Source: Riptortus pedestris | Taxonomy: Eukaryota > Arthropoda > Insecta > Hemiptera > Alydidae | Direction: 5' to 3' | Assembly (NCBI GenBank): GCA_019009955.1 | Contig: CM032233.1 | Coordinates: 62,567,501 to 62,631,500 of the forward strand | DNA: 64,000 bases | Part shown: positions 11,851 to 64,000 of the stretch, one piece after another | Position numbering within the stretch: position 1 is the stretch's first letter | Layout of the letters: each line of letters opens with the position of its first letter | The notes under the pieces: generated by a model | The model's database searches: none | What the model saw: only the letters and a program-made list of their open reading frames with translations | What the model was told of the DNA's origin: nothing | Translations under genes and position numbers: made by a program

Positions 11851-12276
11851 CTGCTCAAAAATGAATAGGGATATTGGGTATTTTTTCTTATACTTTAATT
11901 TTCATTAAATCGACCTTAATTTAATTATTTTTTTATGAGGGGCTCAGGTTGGCCGTGTGAGTTAGGGCCTTGGTCCTAGAGTGGCGGGATCGATTCTCGC
12001 CCTGGGCAGTAGAAATTTATTTGGTGACGGACTCACTAAATAAACTCCTTGTGCCCACCCTGGCTAGAAAAGGGTGGTACCCTGTAGATAACCCGTCCCG
12101 ATAAGCTTAGTAGCATAAAGTGGACGTAAATAATAATAATAATAATATTTTTTTATTGGGGAAAAAAGACAATAATTTCTAATAAATATTAATGATATTT
12201 ATAATTTAAAAAAACAATAGTGCTAGGCCGCATAAATACCACAAAACAGCCAATACCCCTATTCATTTTTGAGCAG
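11851..12276. mobile_element. Tc1/mariner-type MITE carrying a SINE
   Basis: Terminal inverted repeats CTGCTCAAAAATGAATAGGG at both ends (one mismatch in the next bases), flanked by TA on both sides. Without the inserted SINE it is about 215 bp. The internal sequence is non-coding. It lies between two TA-rich tracts. Confidence 0.8.
11939..12148 (+). mobile_element. tRNA-derived SINE (Leu-like head), inserted in the MITE
   Basis: The head GGGGCTCAGGTTGGCCGTG resembles the tRNA-Leu A-box region, followed by a B-box-like GGGATCGATTCTCGCCC. The body has CTCACTAAATAAACTCCTTG, AGAAAAGGGTGGTA and AGCATAAAGTGGACGTAAAT, and it ends in (TAA)n. Related copies lie at 14826, 23332 and 28756. It is not a functional tRNA gene. 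Confidence 0.8.
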
Positions 12277-12299
12277 TATATATATATATATATCCCACT

Positions 12300-12640
12300 T
12301 CTTAAATTGTTTGAAAATGTAACAAAAATCCAATGCGTTTCAAGCTCTCTTCTTAAGCATTGACCTGTTGTTTTATAAGGAATGTAGAGGTTGCTTTAAT
12401 GTAGTTTTGAATGGTGGTAAAAGTGGACAAAAGTTGACAATGCAGGCTTAGCAAGCAGATGTTGGACATAAAAATTAGATAAAAGAATAATAAGAGATGT
12501 ATTGTAAATAGAGAGTGTTCAAAATTAACAAAAATTTGTAATTGTAATTTTAGATAGCAAGGAACCCGTTGATTAGGAGCTAGAGAGCTTGAAACGCGTT
12601 AGGGATTTAAATAAATAAGATGTTTTCAGGAAGAAAAGAA
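12300..12640. repeat. Inverted-repeat element, about 340 bp
   Basis: A 20-bp segment AATGCGTTTCAAGCTCTC near 12333 recurs inverted near 12582 (GAGAGCTTGAAACGCGTT). This is likely a non-autonomous element, but target duplications are not clear. Confidence 0.4.
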
Positions 12641-12680
12641 GTTTTTGTTCTTTGATCCATATAGCTACATTTTCAAACTA

Positions 12681-12685
<5 letters not shown>

Positions 12686-12735
<50 letters not shown>
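12686..12735. repeat. (TA)n microsatellite
   Basis: About 24 TA units, not inside a recognisable HINE-like copy. Confidence 0.9.
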
Positions 12736-12736
<1 letters not shown>

Positions 12737-12944
12737 ATTTGCACCTTACTATTTCTTTCATTTCATGTGGTTTAAATACTTTTTTACATTACATTTTTAC
12801 ATTTCACATTATTATTTTGATTGGTTCCTTATGTTAGCTAGTTCTAATTTTCATTTACCATTTCATGTCCTAGCTAAGGTGAGTTCGATTCCAAGCAGTC
12901 TATATCCATCTCCATTTTCAAGACTTTATCACCTTTAATAACTT

Positions 12945-14279
12945 TTTTTTTGCTACAAGTTCTCATTCACTAGTTGATGATTCAATTTAAACCTTAAGTA
13001 TCCTGTGTCTATAGTTAATATAAAATACAAATAACATTTTCATAGATAATAGTTATTTGTTTTCGTTTTGTAATTGAGCACTCTAATCAAATGTGTTTAA
13101 TAATGTGTCGCTATATTCAATAATAAAACTAATTTGTTCATTAAATTATGCATTCGTTTCTTTTATTTTATTCATTATTTTTTTACCAGTGGATGGTAAA
13201 ATGAGAATAGAAATACTTATGATATTTACACTTTGCACTTAACTAAAAATATCAGCATTTTCATTCACCTCTGTTTTGATTATAATTTATCATATATTTC
13301 CAGTATTCATGCATTTTAAATGTTATTGTACAATTGAAGTCATTTCAGGAATAACTATATTGCATTTTTGAGAAACCATGTATTTCAAAAATAAGAAAGT
13401 AATGAAATAGAAACTATCAGAAAAATATTTGGGAAATCTGTGGCTTTATTTAAATGAATGCTTAAAATAGCTAAATAATTGACATAATGTCATTGGAAAT
13501 TGATGAACAACCATAATTGTGAAAATTTTTATTTAATAAAATATTCCTTTAATTTATTTAAAAATAAATTATTCATACAATGAAAAGGAATTGTTCAAAA
13601 TAGGAATCTTATATAAATAATGTAACGAGAGAGGTAACGTAAGTGGGTGCAAAACATTCTGTGGAACATTCGTCATTGTAGGCCTGCTCACTGATTTCTG
13701 GAAACTCTCTTTTGTATCTTAGTAGAACAGCTAGACTTACCTGTATTTAGTAAAGATTTGCTAGTTTGTTAACTAGCCAACTAATCCACAGCCAGTGATT
13801 ACTACAGTGTATGTTGTGTGCACTACTAGTGAATTGATTTTAATCAACCATGTGAGTACATTGAAACTTTCCTTTCATTGTTGTCAGAACATATTTGTAG
13901 AAAGACAGTGTCATTACTTTTATATTACTATGGGAATTAAACGTTATTTGAAAAAAAGGAATGCTTTAAAAATATATACATTTTTTAAATACTTAGTTGG
14001 GGCTGAGAAACATGTGCCACAACTGCTCTGAGGGTGTTAATGCAGGCTAGACAAAGTATAATACATTGAATAGTGTATGGCAGCTCAGTATAATAATGTA
14101 TTACAGACTAAAGTATGGCATGGTTACAAACTATAACTCTGTATATTAAATTATATATAATGAATACACTGAGGAGGGAAGAAATATGAAAACCTTGTTA
14201 TAATATAAATAATAATAAAAAAAAGGTTATGAAGTTTTAAAATCCAGGAGTATTTTCAGGCAGAAAAGTTCAGAAAGAG
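12945..14279. other. Unique AT-rich stretch, no gene recognised
   Basis: A 78-residue ORF at 13795-14031 has no recognisable motif and AT-driven composition. No repeat family seen elsewhere in the window was found here. Confidence 0.45.
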
Positions 14280-14815
14280 ATCATAGGGTAAATGGGTCTA
14301 GTATTTGAAGGGTATGCTAAATTCTCGGAAGGGCCAGTTGCTGCCTTCCGAGGCCGGATGCACCAATTCTATGATAAATATATTAAGTAGGAAGCTGAGA
14401 TACTTAATAGAGATGAAATAAAAAAAGTTTTCTTGCCTCTGAAAAATTGCAAAGCGCCATGGCCAAATGAAATCTTGTCTAAATTACTGAAGCATGGGGG
14501 ATAAGAGGATCAGGGAAGTGTTTTATTGGTTGATTCATGAAACAAGCACAAATGGAAGAATGACAGAGAATGGTGAGAAGTGAATGATTATACATAATGC
14601 GGTTCTTCACACAACTAAATGGTTCTGTCGGTAGTTATTAGTCAGAGGTTTGTCAAACTGGTCAATCAATCACAGATCTTTGACAAATCCTCGAGAAAGC
14701 ATCTATGATATAGACCTGCGTCACCACTTCATTTACTCCAAACAGGCATATGACAGTGTCGACAGTCAAAAATTGCTGGAGACATTGCAGTCAGTTGGAA
14801 ATTGATGATAATGGC
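14280..14815 (+). pseudogene. LINE reverse-transcriptase relic
   Basis: Frame-shifted pieces match non-LTR reverse transcriptases: LPLKNCKAPWPNEI and LLKHGG near 14435-14505 (family KNxKAPGPDxIPAELLKxGG), and DLRHHFIYSKQAYDSVD near 14715-14765 (family LHHLFIDFKxAYDSIDR). Several stops and frameshifts, and no catalytic YADD block. The SINE head at 14826 cuts it off. Confidence 0.65.
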
Positions 14816-14825
14816 TCAGGAAAGG

Positions 14826-14920
14826 ACTATTGCCCAGTCGGGAATCGAACTCTCCACTCTAGGTTTACCATGTGAGATTAAAGGCATCGCTTTAACTCAC
14901 ACATCTAACCTGAGCCCCTC
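14826..14920 (-). mobile_element. tRNA-derived SINE, head only
   Basis: Reverse copy of the SINE head: GGGGCTCAGGTTAGATG, a region diverged from the other heads, the B box AGTTCGATTCCCGACTGGGC. The body and (TAA)n tail are absent. Confidence 0.7.
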
Positions 14921-15090
14921 TGCAAAGTTATACTTATAAACATTCCATAATATATATATATTTTTTCAAATCTAATTCTCCATTTTACCCAGTAGCCTTA
15001 ATGTTTAGAAAAAGAAAAGTAAAGTTCTGAATGACTCATCTGATCATTAAATACATCACCTTTATGTACAAAATATAAATACAATAAAAA

Positions 15091-56446
<41,356 letters not shown>

Positions 56447-56682
56447 CTGTATGGGATAAGGGAACGAGCAGCACGAGAGAGAGTGCTGTCCGCAGCCGAT
56501 AAGGATACTAAACCTAGACTGACACACAAATGAAGTAATCTTTCTCCCCTCCAACCCCGTTCTAGACTTTCCAATTAGCCAACTCAAGTATATATATACA
56601 CACGCATATATATTTATATATAAATCCTCCTTGTCTTGATTCTTCCTGGCTCCAAACTGGAGGGGTATTACTGAAAATAAAA

Positions 56683-57483
56683 GTCCGTCACGAAGTGGCT
56701 GCGTAAACTAAGCAGATTTCCGATACAAAGGTTTACAATAGATAAATTTACATACTGGTAACATGTAGCACCGTTAATATTAAGTGAATAAATACAAACG
56801 GCAATGAGAAATCTTTCAGTCAATTTTAATAACCTCCCAACCGAAAGCGTCTTAATTGTAAACAAACAGGTCAGCCAACCAAAGAGCAGATATGTAAATA
56901 GAAATATTCTTCACCAAAAAGAAAAACAATTACTGAAATATATCTGAATATAACATATTAATTTTATGTAAAACTATTTACTATATCTAGTACTGTAATT
57001 TATAGTGAATCAGAATAACTTTTATCTCGATCACTCAAATTTTAGTAACCCAGGAACTAAAAACGGAGGGGGGGGGACAACATCAACATGTCTGCATTTA
57101 TCTCGTATAATAAAGGTCTCTTATAAACAATATTTGGTATTTAAACTTGGAATAGCGTGGTTTATTATATAACACAGTATTGTTTATGACACATGAGTAG
57201 GAGTAATAAGGAGTAAAATGTAAATTTCTCGGTTCATATTGAAGATAGAGAACAAATGTGTATAACAATATTTATAGTACTTTTAATTTGCCATAAGACT
57301 GGTTCTATACATTTTTTTTAATCCGACGTATAATAACGGGGATAATTTGAAAATTCGAAATTCTCCCCCTCTAAACCCCCCCCCCTTCCCACTGGTCCAA
57401 TTTCAGCTGTTAACGAACTTGATCTTTAGTTTTGCGAACGCTCATAACAAAAATTACGACCTCTAGAGCGGTAACAGACAAAT
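56683..57483 (+). mobile_element. HINE-like element, cut at its microsatellite
   Basis: GTCCGTCACGAAGTGGCTGC, AAGCAGATTTCCGATAC, long body, G-run near 57067, C-run near 57377, CTAGAGCGGTAACAGAC, then joins a Helitron-like copy. It is the nearest repeat upstream of the host gene's start. Confidence 0.82.
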
Positions 57484-58230
57484 ATAAATATAAAATTGTA
57501 ACCCGTGTCTATAATTTGATTTTTTCTCGAAATTTGACAATACTTTTTCGTTTCACATGTCATAGACACGATATCTGCAATTTGTGGCTTTGGTCTCTGT
57601 TTGTTTGTTTGTTGCCTTTTCACGCCTAAACTACTGAATCGAATTTTTTGAAACTTGGCACGTATATTACTACTAACCCAACTTAGATTATATGTAATAC
57701 TAATATTCTCTGAGAGGATCAGGAGTGGGGGTATTGGGAAGCCTGAAATGAAAAAATGCGATATTTCGCTTTGTATTGAATTTTCGTCAATTATGCATAT
57801 AACAAAAGGTGATTATTTTTTTATTTAAAGTAACTTTTGTTATATACACTTTTATCGTATACCAAAGTGTAAATGAGATATACGCTAAAAACAATAGCGG
57901 GAGTCAACAATTTTATTGGGCACTTATGATTAAACCGAACTTAACAAAACTCGGTATGAGAATTAGTATCAACTCTTCCATGATTATAAACTATATCAAA
58001 ATTTTTAGGGACGACCAGAAGTGGTGGTTTTAGGGGAGGCATTATATGAAAAATCACCGTATTTTGTTTCCCATTGGCTTTTTGGCATACATTTACGTAT
58101 AAGGTGTTTATTTTGTTATTTAGAGTAACTTTTGTTATATTCACTACAACGAAGTATACACGAGATATACGCTAAAAACTATAGATGAAGTCAACAATTT
58201 TATTAGTACTCATTACATTTTTTTTTAATA
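57484..58230 (+). mobile_element. Helitron-like copy, 5' part with tandem units
   Basis: TATAAAATTGTAACCCGTGT start, CACGCCTAAACTACTGAATC, then two 300-bp units (AGTAACTTTTGTTATATACA near 57828, AGTAACTTTTGTTATATTCA near 58122). The CTAG end is missing. Confidence 0.7.
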
Positions 58231-58825
58231 TAGGTATATTATGACTGATGTTATGTTTTTAGACTTATAATAGTTCTAAGAATGATTCAGATTAGGGAGG
58301 ATATAAATCTCCACCCCCTCCCCACCGCATTTGTTTTTTTTTTCTAACTAAAAAATAACTTCATTATTTATTTCCGATAGAAATTTGAACTATTAGAGCA
58401 TTTCGATTATTTAATTTGTATAATGTATCATTTAAACCAAGTCAAGCTAAACTTGCACATGTGATAGCGGAAGTTCTTCGGAATAAAAAGGGTATCCCAA
58501 CTTCCTGTGCCACCCTCTTTTTGTTTAAAGAAAAATATATTTAAACGAAATAACTAAAAAGTATTCTTGAATGAATCTAAAAAAAAAAATATTTACTTTA
58601 AAAAAACAATCTTAGATTTCATTTATTTTAAATTGATTACGTAGTAATTATTAGTAAGAGGAGTACATTTTTCCGCCTGCACAATTTCATGTAAAAAAAA
58701 AGTTGCTATCTTCGGCCAACATTTGTTTTGATAAAACATTAAATGATTCAGTCTTCAACCGCTTCCTAAATAAGGAATTTCTAAATTAAATAGAAGATAT
58801 ACCCATGATGAATAGAAATGAAATG
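58231..58825. other. Unassigned AT-rich stretch
   Basis: May be the rest of the mariner-like element decayed at 58826, but no terminus was identified. Confidence 0.35.
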
Positions 58826-58832
58826 TGGCCGC

Positions 58833-59123
58833 AGCTTGACGGATGTCCTTCCCACTTCTCAATCACTACTTGATCAACAATAAGAGAAATCTTTCACCAA
58901 CGCACTATCTGTCGTAGCTTGCACATTGAGTGGCCACCCAAGTCACCTGATCTGACAGTGATGGATTATTTTTTATGGGAGAGGATCAAAGACATCTCTA
59001 CCAGAACAGGTCGCAGAATATTGAAGACATGAAAAATAAAATCAGATTGGCGAAAATTCAATTCCAGTAGCAGAAATTCACAGTGCCAAAATGGATTTCA
59101 GATACCATCTTTTGAAGTTCTGT
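58833..59123 (+). pseudogene. Mariner-like transposase, C-terminal relic (DD41D-like)
   Basis: LDGCPSHFS, then HIEWPPKSPDLTVMDYFLWE (58928-58985), then after a +1 shift VYQNRSQNIEDMKNKIRLA. These match the last two catalytic Asp regions of IS630/Tc1/mariner transposases, with about 41 residues between the two Asp, as in DD41D lineages. One stop and one frameshift; no N-terminus. Confidence 0.75.
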
Positions 59124-59559
59124 AAGTATTGTGATACAAAGAAAAAAATGTTTTTTGTTTTTTTACATGAAACTATGGAGGGGAAAAAATTATTCCTTTT
59201 ACAAATACTACTACGTTATTAGTTTAAAATAAATTCTAAGGACGTTTTTTAAGTAAATATGTTTTTGAATTCATTCAATTTAATTTCAGAATCCATTCAT
59301 TTCCCCGTAGGCTTGTTTCACTGATAATTTTGTTGACTACACCTTTTATGTCACCGCATTTTTCAATAAAATGAGCCGTTTCTAAAATGAAGGTTTGTGC
59401 ATTTTACAGCTAAAGGATGCATCTAATCGAAAAATTCACCAATACAAACTCGTTTTAGAATTGGATTTTCTACTCACATTTACTATTATTAATATAACTA
59501 AGCTTACAATGTGTACTCGGATTGGTTTTTGACAGGGAGTATGTACATTACAGGTGATA
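59124..59559. other. Unassigned
   Basis: No gene seen. Confidence 0.35.
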
Positions 59560-59821
59560 TTTAATAATAATATATGCTAACCATGATTAAGATTTGAATT
59601 ATTCACATTGTGCCAAACAGTGGAGAGGGATTGATTAGGAACTCATTTCCATTTATTTATTAAAACTAAAATTTCTGTTATATAAGTCCCCCTACCAGGC
59701 CCTTACGGGAAAACAATACGCCCAGTCGGGAAGTGTAGATGTAAATATTGAAGCCATTCAAAAAAAAATATCATCAACAATCAGCCTCAAATGGTTTCCC
59801 GTGTGGAACCGGGTACGCTAG
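59560..59821 (+). mobile_element. Helitron-like 3' fragment, second subfamily
   Basis: CAAACAGTGGAGAGGGATTG, CCTTACGGGAAAACAATACG and AATCAGCCTCAAATGGTTTC, a decayed hairpin (CCCGTGTGGAACCGGG), and CTAG at 59818-59821. It shares its body with the reverse fragment at 10337. Confidence 0.65.
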
Positions 59822-60345
59822 CAAGTATATATATAAATATATAATTTTGAATGGACCTCATTTTCGGCATCCCCTAGGTAGGATCAATGGATATTTGTGG
59901 AAATTTTTAAAAAATTGCCTCATAAGCTCTGCTAAAACGGATATATTTTGATCCCCCCTCTCTAAACTCCCACTATTCCAGGTTCAGTTTGAGCCACTAA
60001 CAAATATGATATTTCGTGTTTACAGAATATGTTAAATATCGAGCAAGGCATGGATCAATTAAACATTTTAGACATAAAGTTAGACATAATCTCACATAAT
60101 AAAGGTCTCATGCAAACAATATTTGGTATGCAAGCTTTGAATAATGTGGTTCATGATATAACAGCTTATTGTTAATACGACATGAGTAAAAGTGGGGGTT
60201 TACTTAAGGATGGAAACTAAAAAATCCAAATATCTCGGTTAATATTCATGATCGATGGACATTTGAGGAAATTTTTTGAAAGTTGCATCATGAGTACAAC
60301 CTCAATAGCTGATTTCCTTTAAGGGACCAGTAATATTACAAATGT
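59822..60345 (+). mobile_element. Mosaic of HINE-like fragments
   Basis: 59845-59940 is a 3' arm (TGGACCTCATTTTCGGCATC, AGGATCAATGGATA). 59945-60060 is a C-run block. 60070-60260 is a body (TAAAGGTCTCATGCAAACAA). 60250-60330 is another 3' arm (ATCGATGGACATTTGAGG, CTCAATAGCTGATTTCC). The order is rearranged, with several breakpoints. Confidence 0.6.
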
Positions 60346-61060
60346 AATTTACTACAAATTCAATAAACTCCCACATTTAGTCATCGCATTGTAACAATAA
60401 GCCATTATATCATGAAACAACCTTTTCCTAGCTTAAATACGAAATATTATTTTCAAAAGAATAATTCAGAACTTTTCTAAATGAGATAAATGCAAAAACG
60501 TGTGATAACGTCATTAATTACGATTTTACTACTTGAGTCGGAAATATTTATTTTACCTCTACCGTACTCCTTTTTGCTATAAAAGTTTTTCATTCAACCC
60601 TACAGATCATATTCGGTAATGACTGTAATCGGGCCAGGAATGGAGGGGGAGGGTTAGAGGGATCGAAACTAGAAAATCCAAAATATCTCAGTTATTTTAA
60701 GTTGGATCGGAAATGTTATAGAACCGATCTTTTTCGTCTACAATTGAAGTTTGATCGTTTATTTTTTAAAACTCTTAAACATTTCTGATCAGCCGTATTA
60801 CATCCAAAGCCTAGAGGTATACCTCAAAGGGGGAAAACCGAGGTCCAAATGGAGCCTATATTAATCAGCCAATTCTCACGTTCCAAGGTTGAATTCTTTA
60901 TTTGTGCTCAATTACTCATTTGCATAATTTAAAACAGATATTTCCCCCAGGAAAAGAGCTGGGTTCAGTAAATTTTATGGATGTCGTGTTTCTTGCTCTA
61001 ATTTTATTAACGTATCCGCTATACTCCAGGTAGAAAAGAAGCTGTGTACACCACTTTTGA
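60346..61060. other. Unassigned with a HINE-like body fragment
   Basis: 60600-60750 carries GGTAATGACTGTAATCGGGC, a G-run and AAAATATCTCAGTTATTTT, a diverged - orientation body. Remainder unassigned. Confidence 0.4.
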
Positions 61061-61175
61061 AGACTTCTCTTAAGGGAAACAAGATCTAGAATTAGGCCCT
61101 AGACGCGCTTTTCATAAAATGACAAATTCTATCAATCCTACCTAGAAAATGACGAAAATGGACTATGTTTAAATT

Positions 61176-61180
<5 letters not shown>
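61061..61180 (-). mobile_element. HINE-like 3' arm, diverged
   Basis: TTCTCTTAAGGGAAACAAGA, CCTAGACGCGCTTTTCATAA and CTATCAATCCTACCTAG, followed by a TA run into which the next element is inserted. Confidence 0.65.
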
Positions 61181-61947
<767 letters not shown>

Positions 61948-62020
61948 GCAACAACAAAGCCCTCCTGAGGGCCTCCACTTCTGCCTACTGGGAAATTTAT
62001 TTGCGCCGAGAATTAGTTTT

Positions 62021-62551
62021 AGCAGACTTCCCCTTAAGGTCTATTGAGGTCGTACTCATGACGCGAATTTTGAAAAATTTACTCAAATGTCCATCGATCC
62101 AACCCAAGAGATTACGAAAACGAGGTTCATTCCAAACTGTATATACTCATATATGTAAAGGTAATGTTCTATATATGTTGTTATGTACGTTTTGTCACTA
62201 TGTTGATTATTAACGGAGATATTCGCATTTTTCAGTTTTTGGCCTTTCTAATCACTTTATTTGAAGCCTAAATACTAAATATTGTTCGCTGTTTTAAACT
62301 CCGTCGCTGGGAATCTATTTCATTTGTCTTATGCGGCATATCTCCAGCGGTGTCTATGTTGTGGTGGCCCACGATATTTCGCCGGTCTTCTGGTGGTCAT
62401 GTTTAGGGTGTGCTCGTGGCAGCTCTTAAACTGCCATCATTAAGACAAATGAAACTAAATATTGTTGTCATTGAACATTTAGTTTTTGAGATAAATGCAA
62501 ATACGTGACACACGTGGGAAATCAGCTTAGTTGACGCAGCCCCTGCGTGAC
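62021..62551 (-). mobile_element. HINE-like element with a short inserted element
   Basis: AGCAGACTTCCCCTTAAGG end, GAGGTCGTACTCATGACGCG, short arm, AACGGAGATATTCGCATTTT, then an insertion at 62287-62453, then AAATGCAAATACGTGACACACG, GGGAAATCAGCTTAG and CCCCTGCGTGAC. Confidence 0.8.
62287..62453. mobile_element. 167-bp insertion with 13-bp target duplication
   Basis: ACTAAATATTGTT occurs at 62274-62286 and 62454-62466, and the HINE-like body has a single copy elsewhere. The insert has TTTCATTTGTCTTA near its left and the inverted TAAGACAAATGAAA at its right end. The centre reads CGATATTTCGCCGGTCTTCTGG, resembling Penelope-like or SINE-like termini. Family not identified. Confidence 0.7.
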
Positions 62552-63392
62552 TTTTTTTTTTTTTTTTATCACGTTGTTTTTGTTAATGAAATTGACAGCT
62601 GAAGATGGTGGTGGGTAGCTTTGAGTTAATTTATTTTGTTGTTATAAATGATAATTTACCAGATTCCCCGGAGGCTACAATATTTCCCAGGATATTTTCC
62701 TCACGCCTTCTTTTTCAATTCCCAAGTCCTTGAATTATTCAGCCGGAGTCCTTGGAACCATTCATCTGTCTTTGAGTAATATTCCCCTAGCTATCCAGTA
62801 TTGGAAATGATATTTTGAGAATTATAAAAATATGGTACCTACAAACTCCATGTCTGCTTCAGTTGCTTGGTTGTTGGAAGTTTCAATACGTTCATGGAGT
62901 CGAATTTAAGACCAACAATTTTTCGTGCAATAATTTATTGTTCTCAAGGGGTTGTACTGATGGCGCGATTTACCAAAACTATCTTAAAATTTCAGTTCAA
63001 ATATAAAAGTTTGTGTGTGTGAGAGAGTGAGTGGGTGGTGAGTGTATTACAGCTCTAGCGGGAGAAAGTTTTGTTAGATCGTTACCAAATTGTGTACTCA
63101 GGTGTTTCGTTAAACTAAAGAAGTTCGTTCACGACTAAAATCGGCCTAGGAGGGAGGGAGGCGGGAAAGTGGGGGTGGGGACAAAAATGCTATATGCATC
63201 CGTAACAATGAGCAGGATACAAAAAGGTAGGGTGGTGGTTTAGAGCAGAGGTAAATTCCATAAATTCCTAATATCTACATTACTATGAGTCTGATTGAAA
63301 AAAGTTATGTAAACACCCTTCTGCAATTAAATTTGCTTTAATTTTCATTCAATTGAAATTGTTCCTCTATATCTGCTAATGCGATTTTTTTT
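62552..63392. other. Upstream flank, mostly unassigned
   Basis: 63045-63345 is a diverged HINE-like body, - orientation (TACAGCTCTAGCGGGAG, AACTAAAGAAGTTCGTTCAC, TACTATGAGTCTGATTG). The rest shows no gene. Confidence 0.45.
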
Positions 63393-64000
63393 AGCAGATT
63401 TCCCTGAAATCAGATATTCAGGCTGTACTTATAACGAGATTTTTAAAAAATGTCCATTAATCCTATCTACAAGACGACGAAAATGTGGCCCGTTCATAAT
63501 TACATATACGATACTTGTATATACTAGTCTTTCACTGTTTATCAGTCTCAATTTTTGTTATATTGTGACCAAACTCGATATACAGGGTGGGGCAGAATGG
63601 ACTCCCTGATTTGAAGGATGAATTGTGAAAGAACAAATAAAGATAATCTCAAAACGTTTTTATTTCCCAAAACTACTTTCAATGCCATTTTATTCTCATT
63701 TGGTTTTGAAAATAAGTTCATCCAGGTGACGACCTTGGCAAGCGATGCACATGTTGAGTCGTTCAAAAAAGTTTCCGAAAACTTTTCTCAGCATATCTTC
63801 TGATATTCCAGCGACGACATCTGTAATTGCCTCCTTAAGGGCTTCCAAGGTCCTTGGTCGAACTTTGTAAACCTCAGCTTTGAGATAACCCCAAAGAAAA
63901 AATCGCATGGGCTCAAATCCAGGGAGCGAGGGGGCCATGGAACAAAAGCGTGTCGTGTAAAACTATAGATCAAGTTCATTACCGGCTGAAATCAGACTGG
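63393..64000 (-). mobile_element. HINE-like element, cut by window end, carrying a mariner fragment
   Basis: AGCAGATTTCCCTGAAATCA (hairpin half lost), GTACTTATAACGAGATTTTT, AAAATGTGGCCCGTTCATAA, CCAAACTCGATA | insertion at 63583 | TGTAAAACTATAGATCAAG and ACCGGCTGAAATCAGAC. Confidence 0.75.
63583..63956 (-). mobile_element. Mariner-like 3' part inserted in the HINE-like copy
   Basis: The end CAGGGTGGGGCAGAATGG follows TA. On the minus strand it encodes the transposase tail: WPPRSLDLSPCDFF in one frame, then FLWGYLKAEVYKVRPRTL to FFERLNMCIACQGRHLDEL (63696-63938), with a frameshift between. The N-terminal two-thirds and the other terminus are missing. Confidence 0.78.

Noticed and set aside
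11939..12010. A functional tRNA-Leu gene
   Set aside because: The A box is altered, the acceptor stem does not pair and the sequence continues into a SINE body repeated elsewhere in the window.
56517..56522. Core promoter initiator for the reductase
   Set aside because: TCAGTC fits the arthropod initiator, but no TATA box or downstream element is at the proper spacing; kept only as a note.

Overview
The window looks like animal, probably arthropod, nuclear DNA. It is very AT-rich and crowded with (TA)n microsatellites and transposable elements, and its one recognisable host gene is split into small exons by kilobase-scale introns. A crustacean such as a sea louse would fit the style, but nothing here fixes the species.

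Host gene. A single gene on the minus strand spans 15091-56446. Six coding exons join in frame at GT/AG sites and encode about 323 residues of a very-long-chain 3-oxoacyl-CoA reductase / 17-beta-hydroxysteroid dehydrogenase type 12-like enzyme (short-chain dehydrogenase/reductase family). It has an N-terminal membrane segment, a TGATDGIG cofactor motif, NNVG, a complete catalytic Asn-Ser-Tyr-Lys set and a C-terminal KxKxx ER-retrieval signal. The introns hold most of the repeats.

Repeats. The dominant family is a non-autonomous rolling-circle-like element with about 25 copies or pieces. It has a hairpin at each end, an offset 12-bp inverted repeat (AGCAGATTTCCC) and usually an internal (TA)n tract. 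This is the architecture described for Helentron-associated elements (HINE, Drosophila DINE-1), and it is called HINE-like below. It is given as '+' when its GTCCGTCACG end is at the lower coordinate and its hairpin plus TGCTAA end at the higher one. A second family consists of classic Helitrons with a CCCGGGCGAAGCCGGG-type hairpin followed by CTAG, several of them head to tail. Other elements are a rearranged GTF2IRD2/ZBED-like hAT element with an 8-bp target duplication (23623-29357), a Tigger/pogo element (50020-51793), Tc1/mariner elements and MITEs, tRNA-derived SINEs, a LINE reverse-transcriptase relic, a 250-bp tandem repeat and a 3.2-kb G-poor CT/CACT tract in intron 4.

Layout. 1-15090: repeats and unique AT-rich DNA downstream of the gene. 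15091-16496: exons 6 and 5. 16497-22610: intron 4 with the CT tract. 22611-22831: exon 4. Intron 3 holds the hAT composite. 30597-30704: exon 3. Intron 2 is a nest of HINE-like and Helitron copies. 42607-42729: exon 2. Intron 1 contains HINE-like pairs, the Tigger element and a unique stretch. 56293-56446: exon 1. 56447-64000: upstream DNA with Helitron, HINE-like and mariner pieces. I found no complete transposase gene, rRNA, genuine tRNA gene or CRISPR array.
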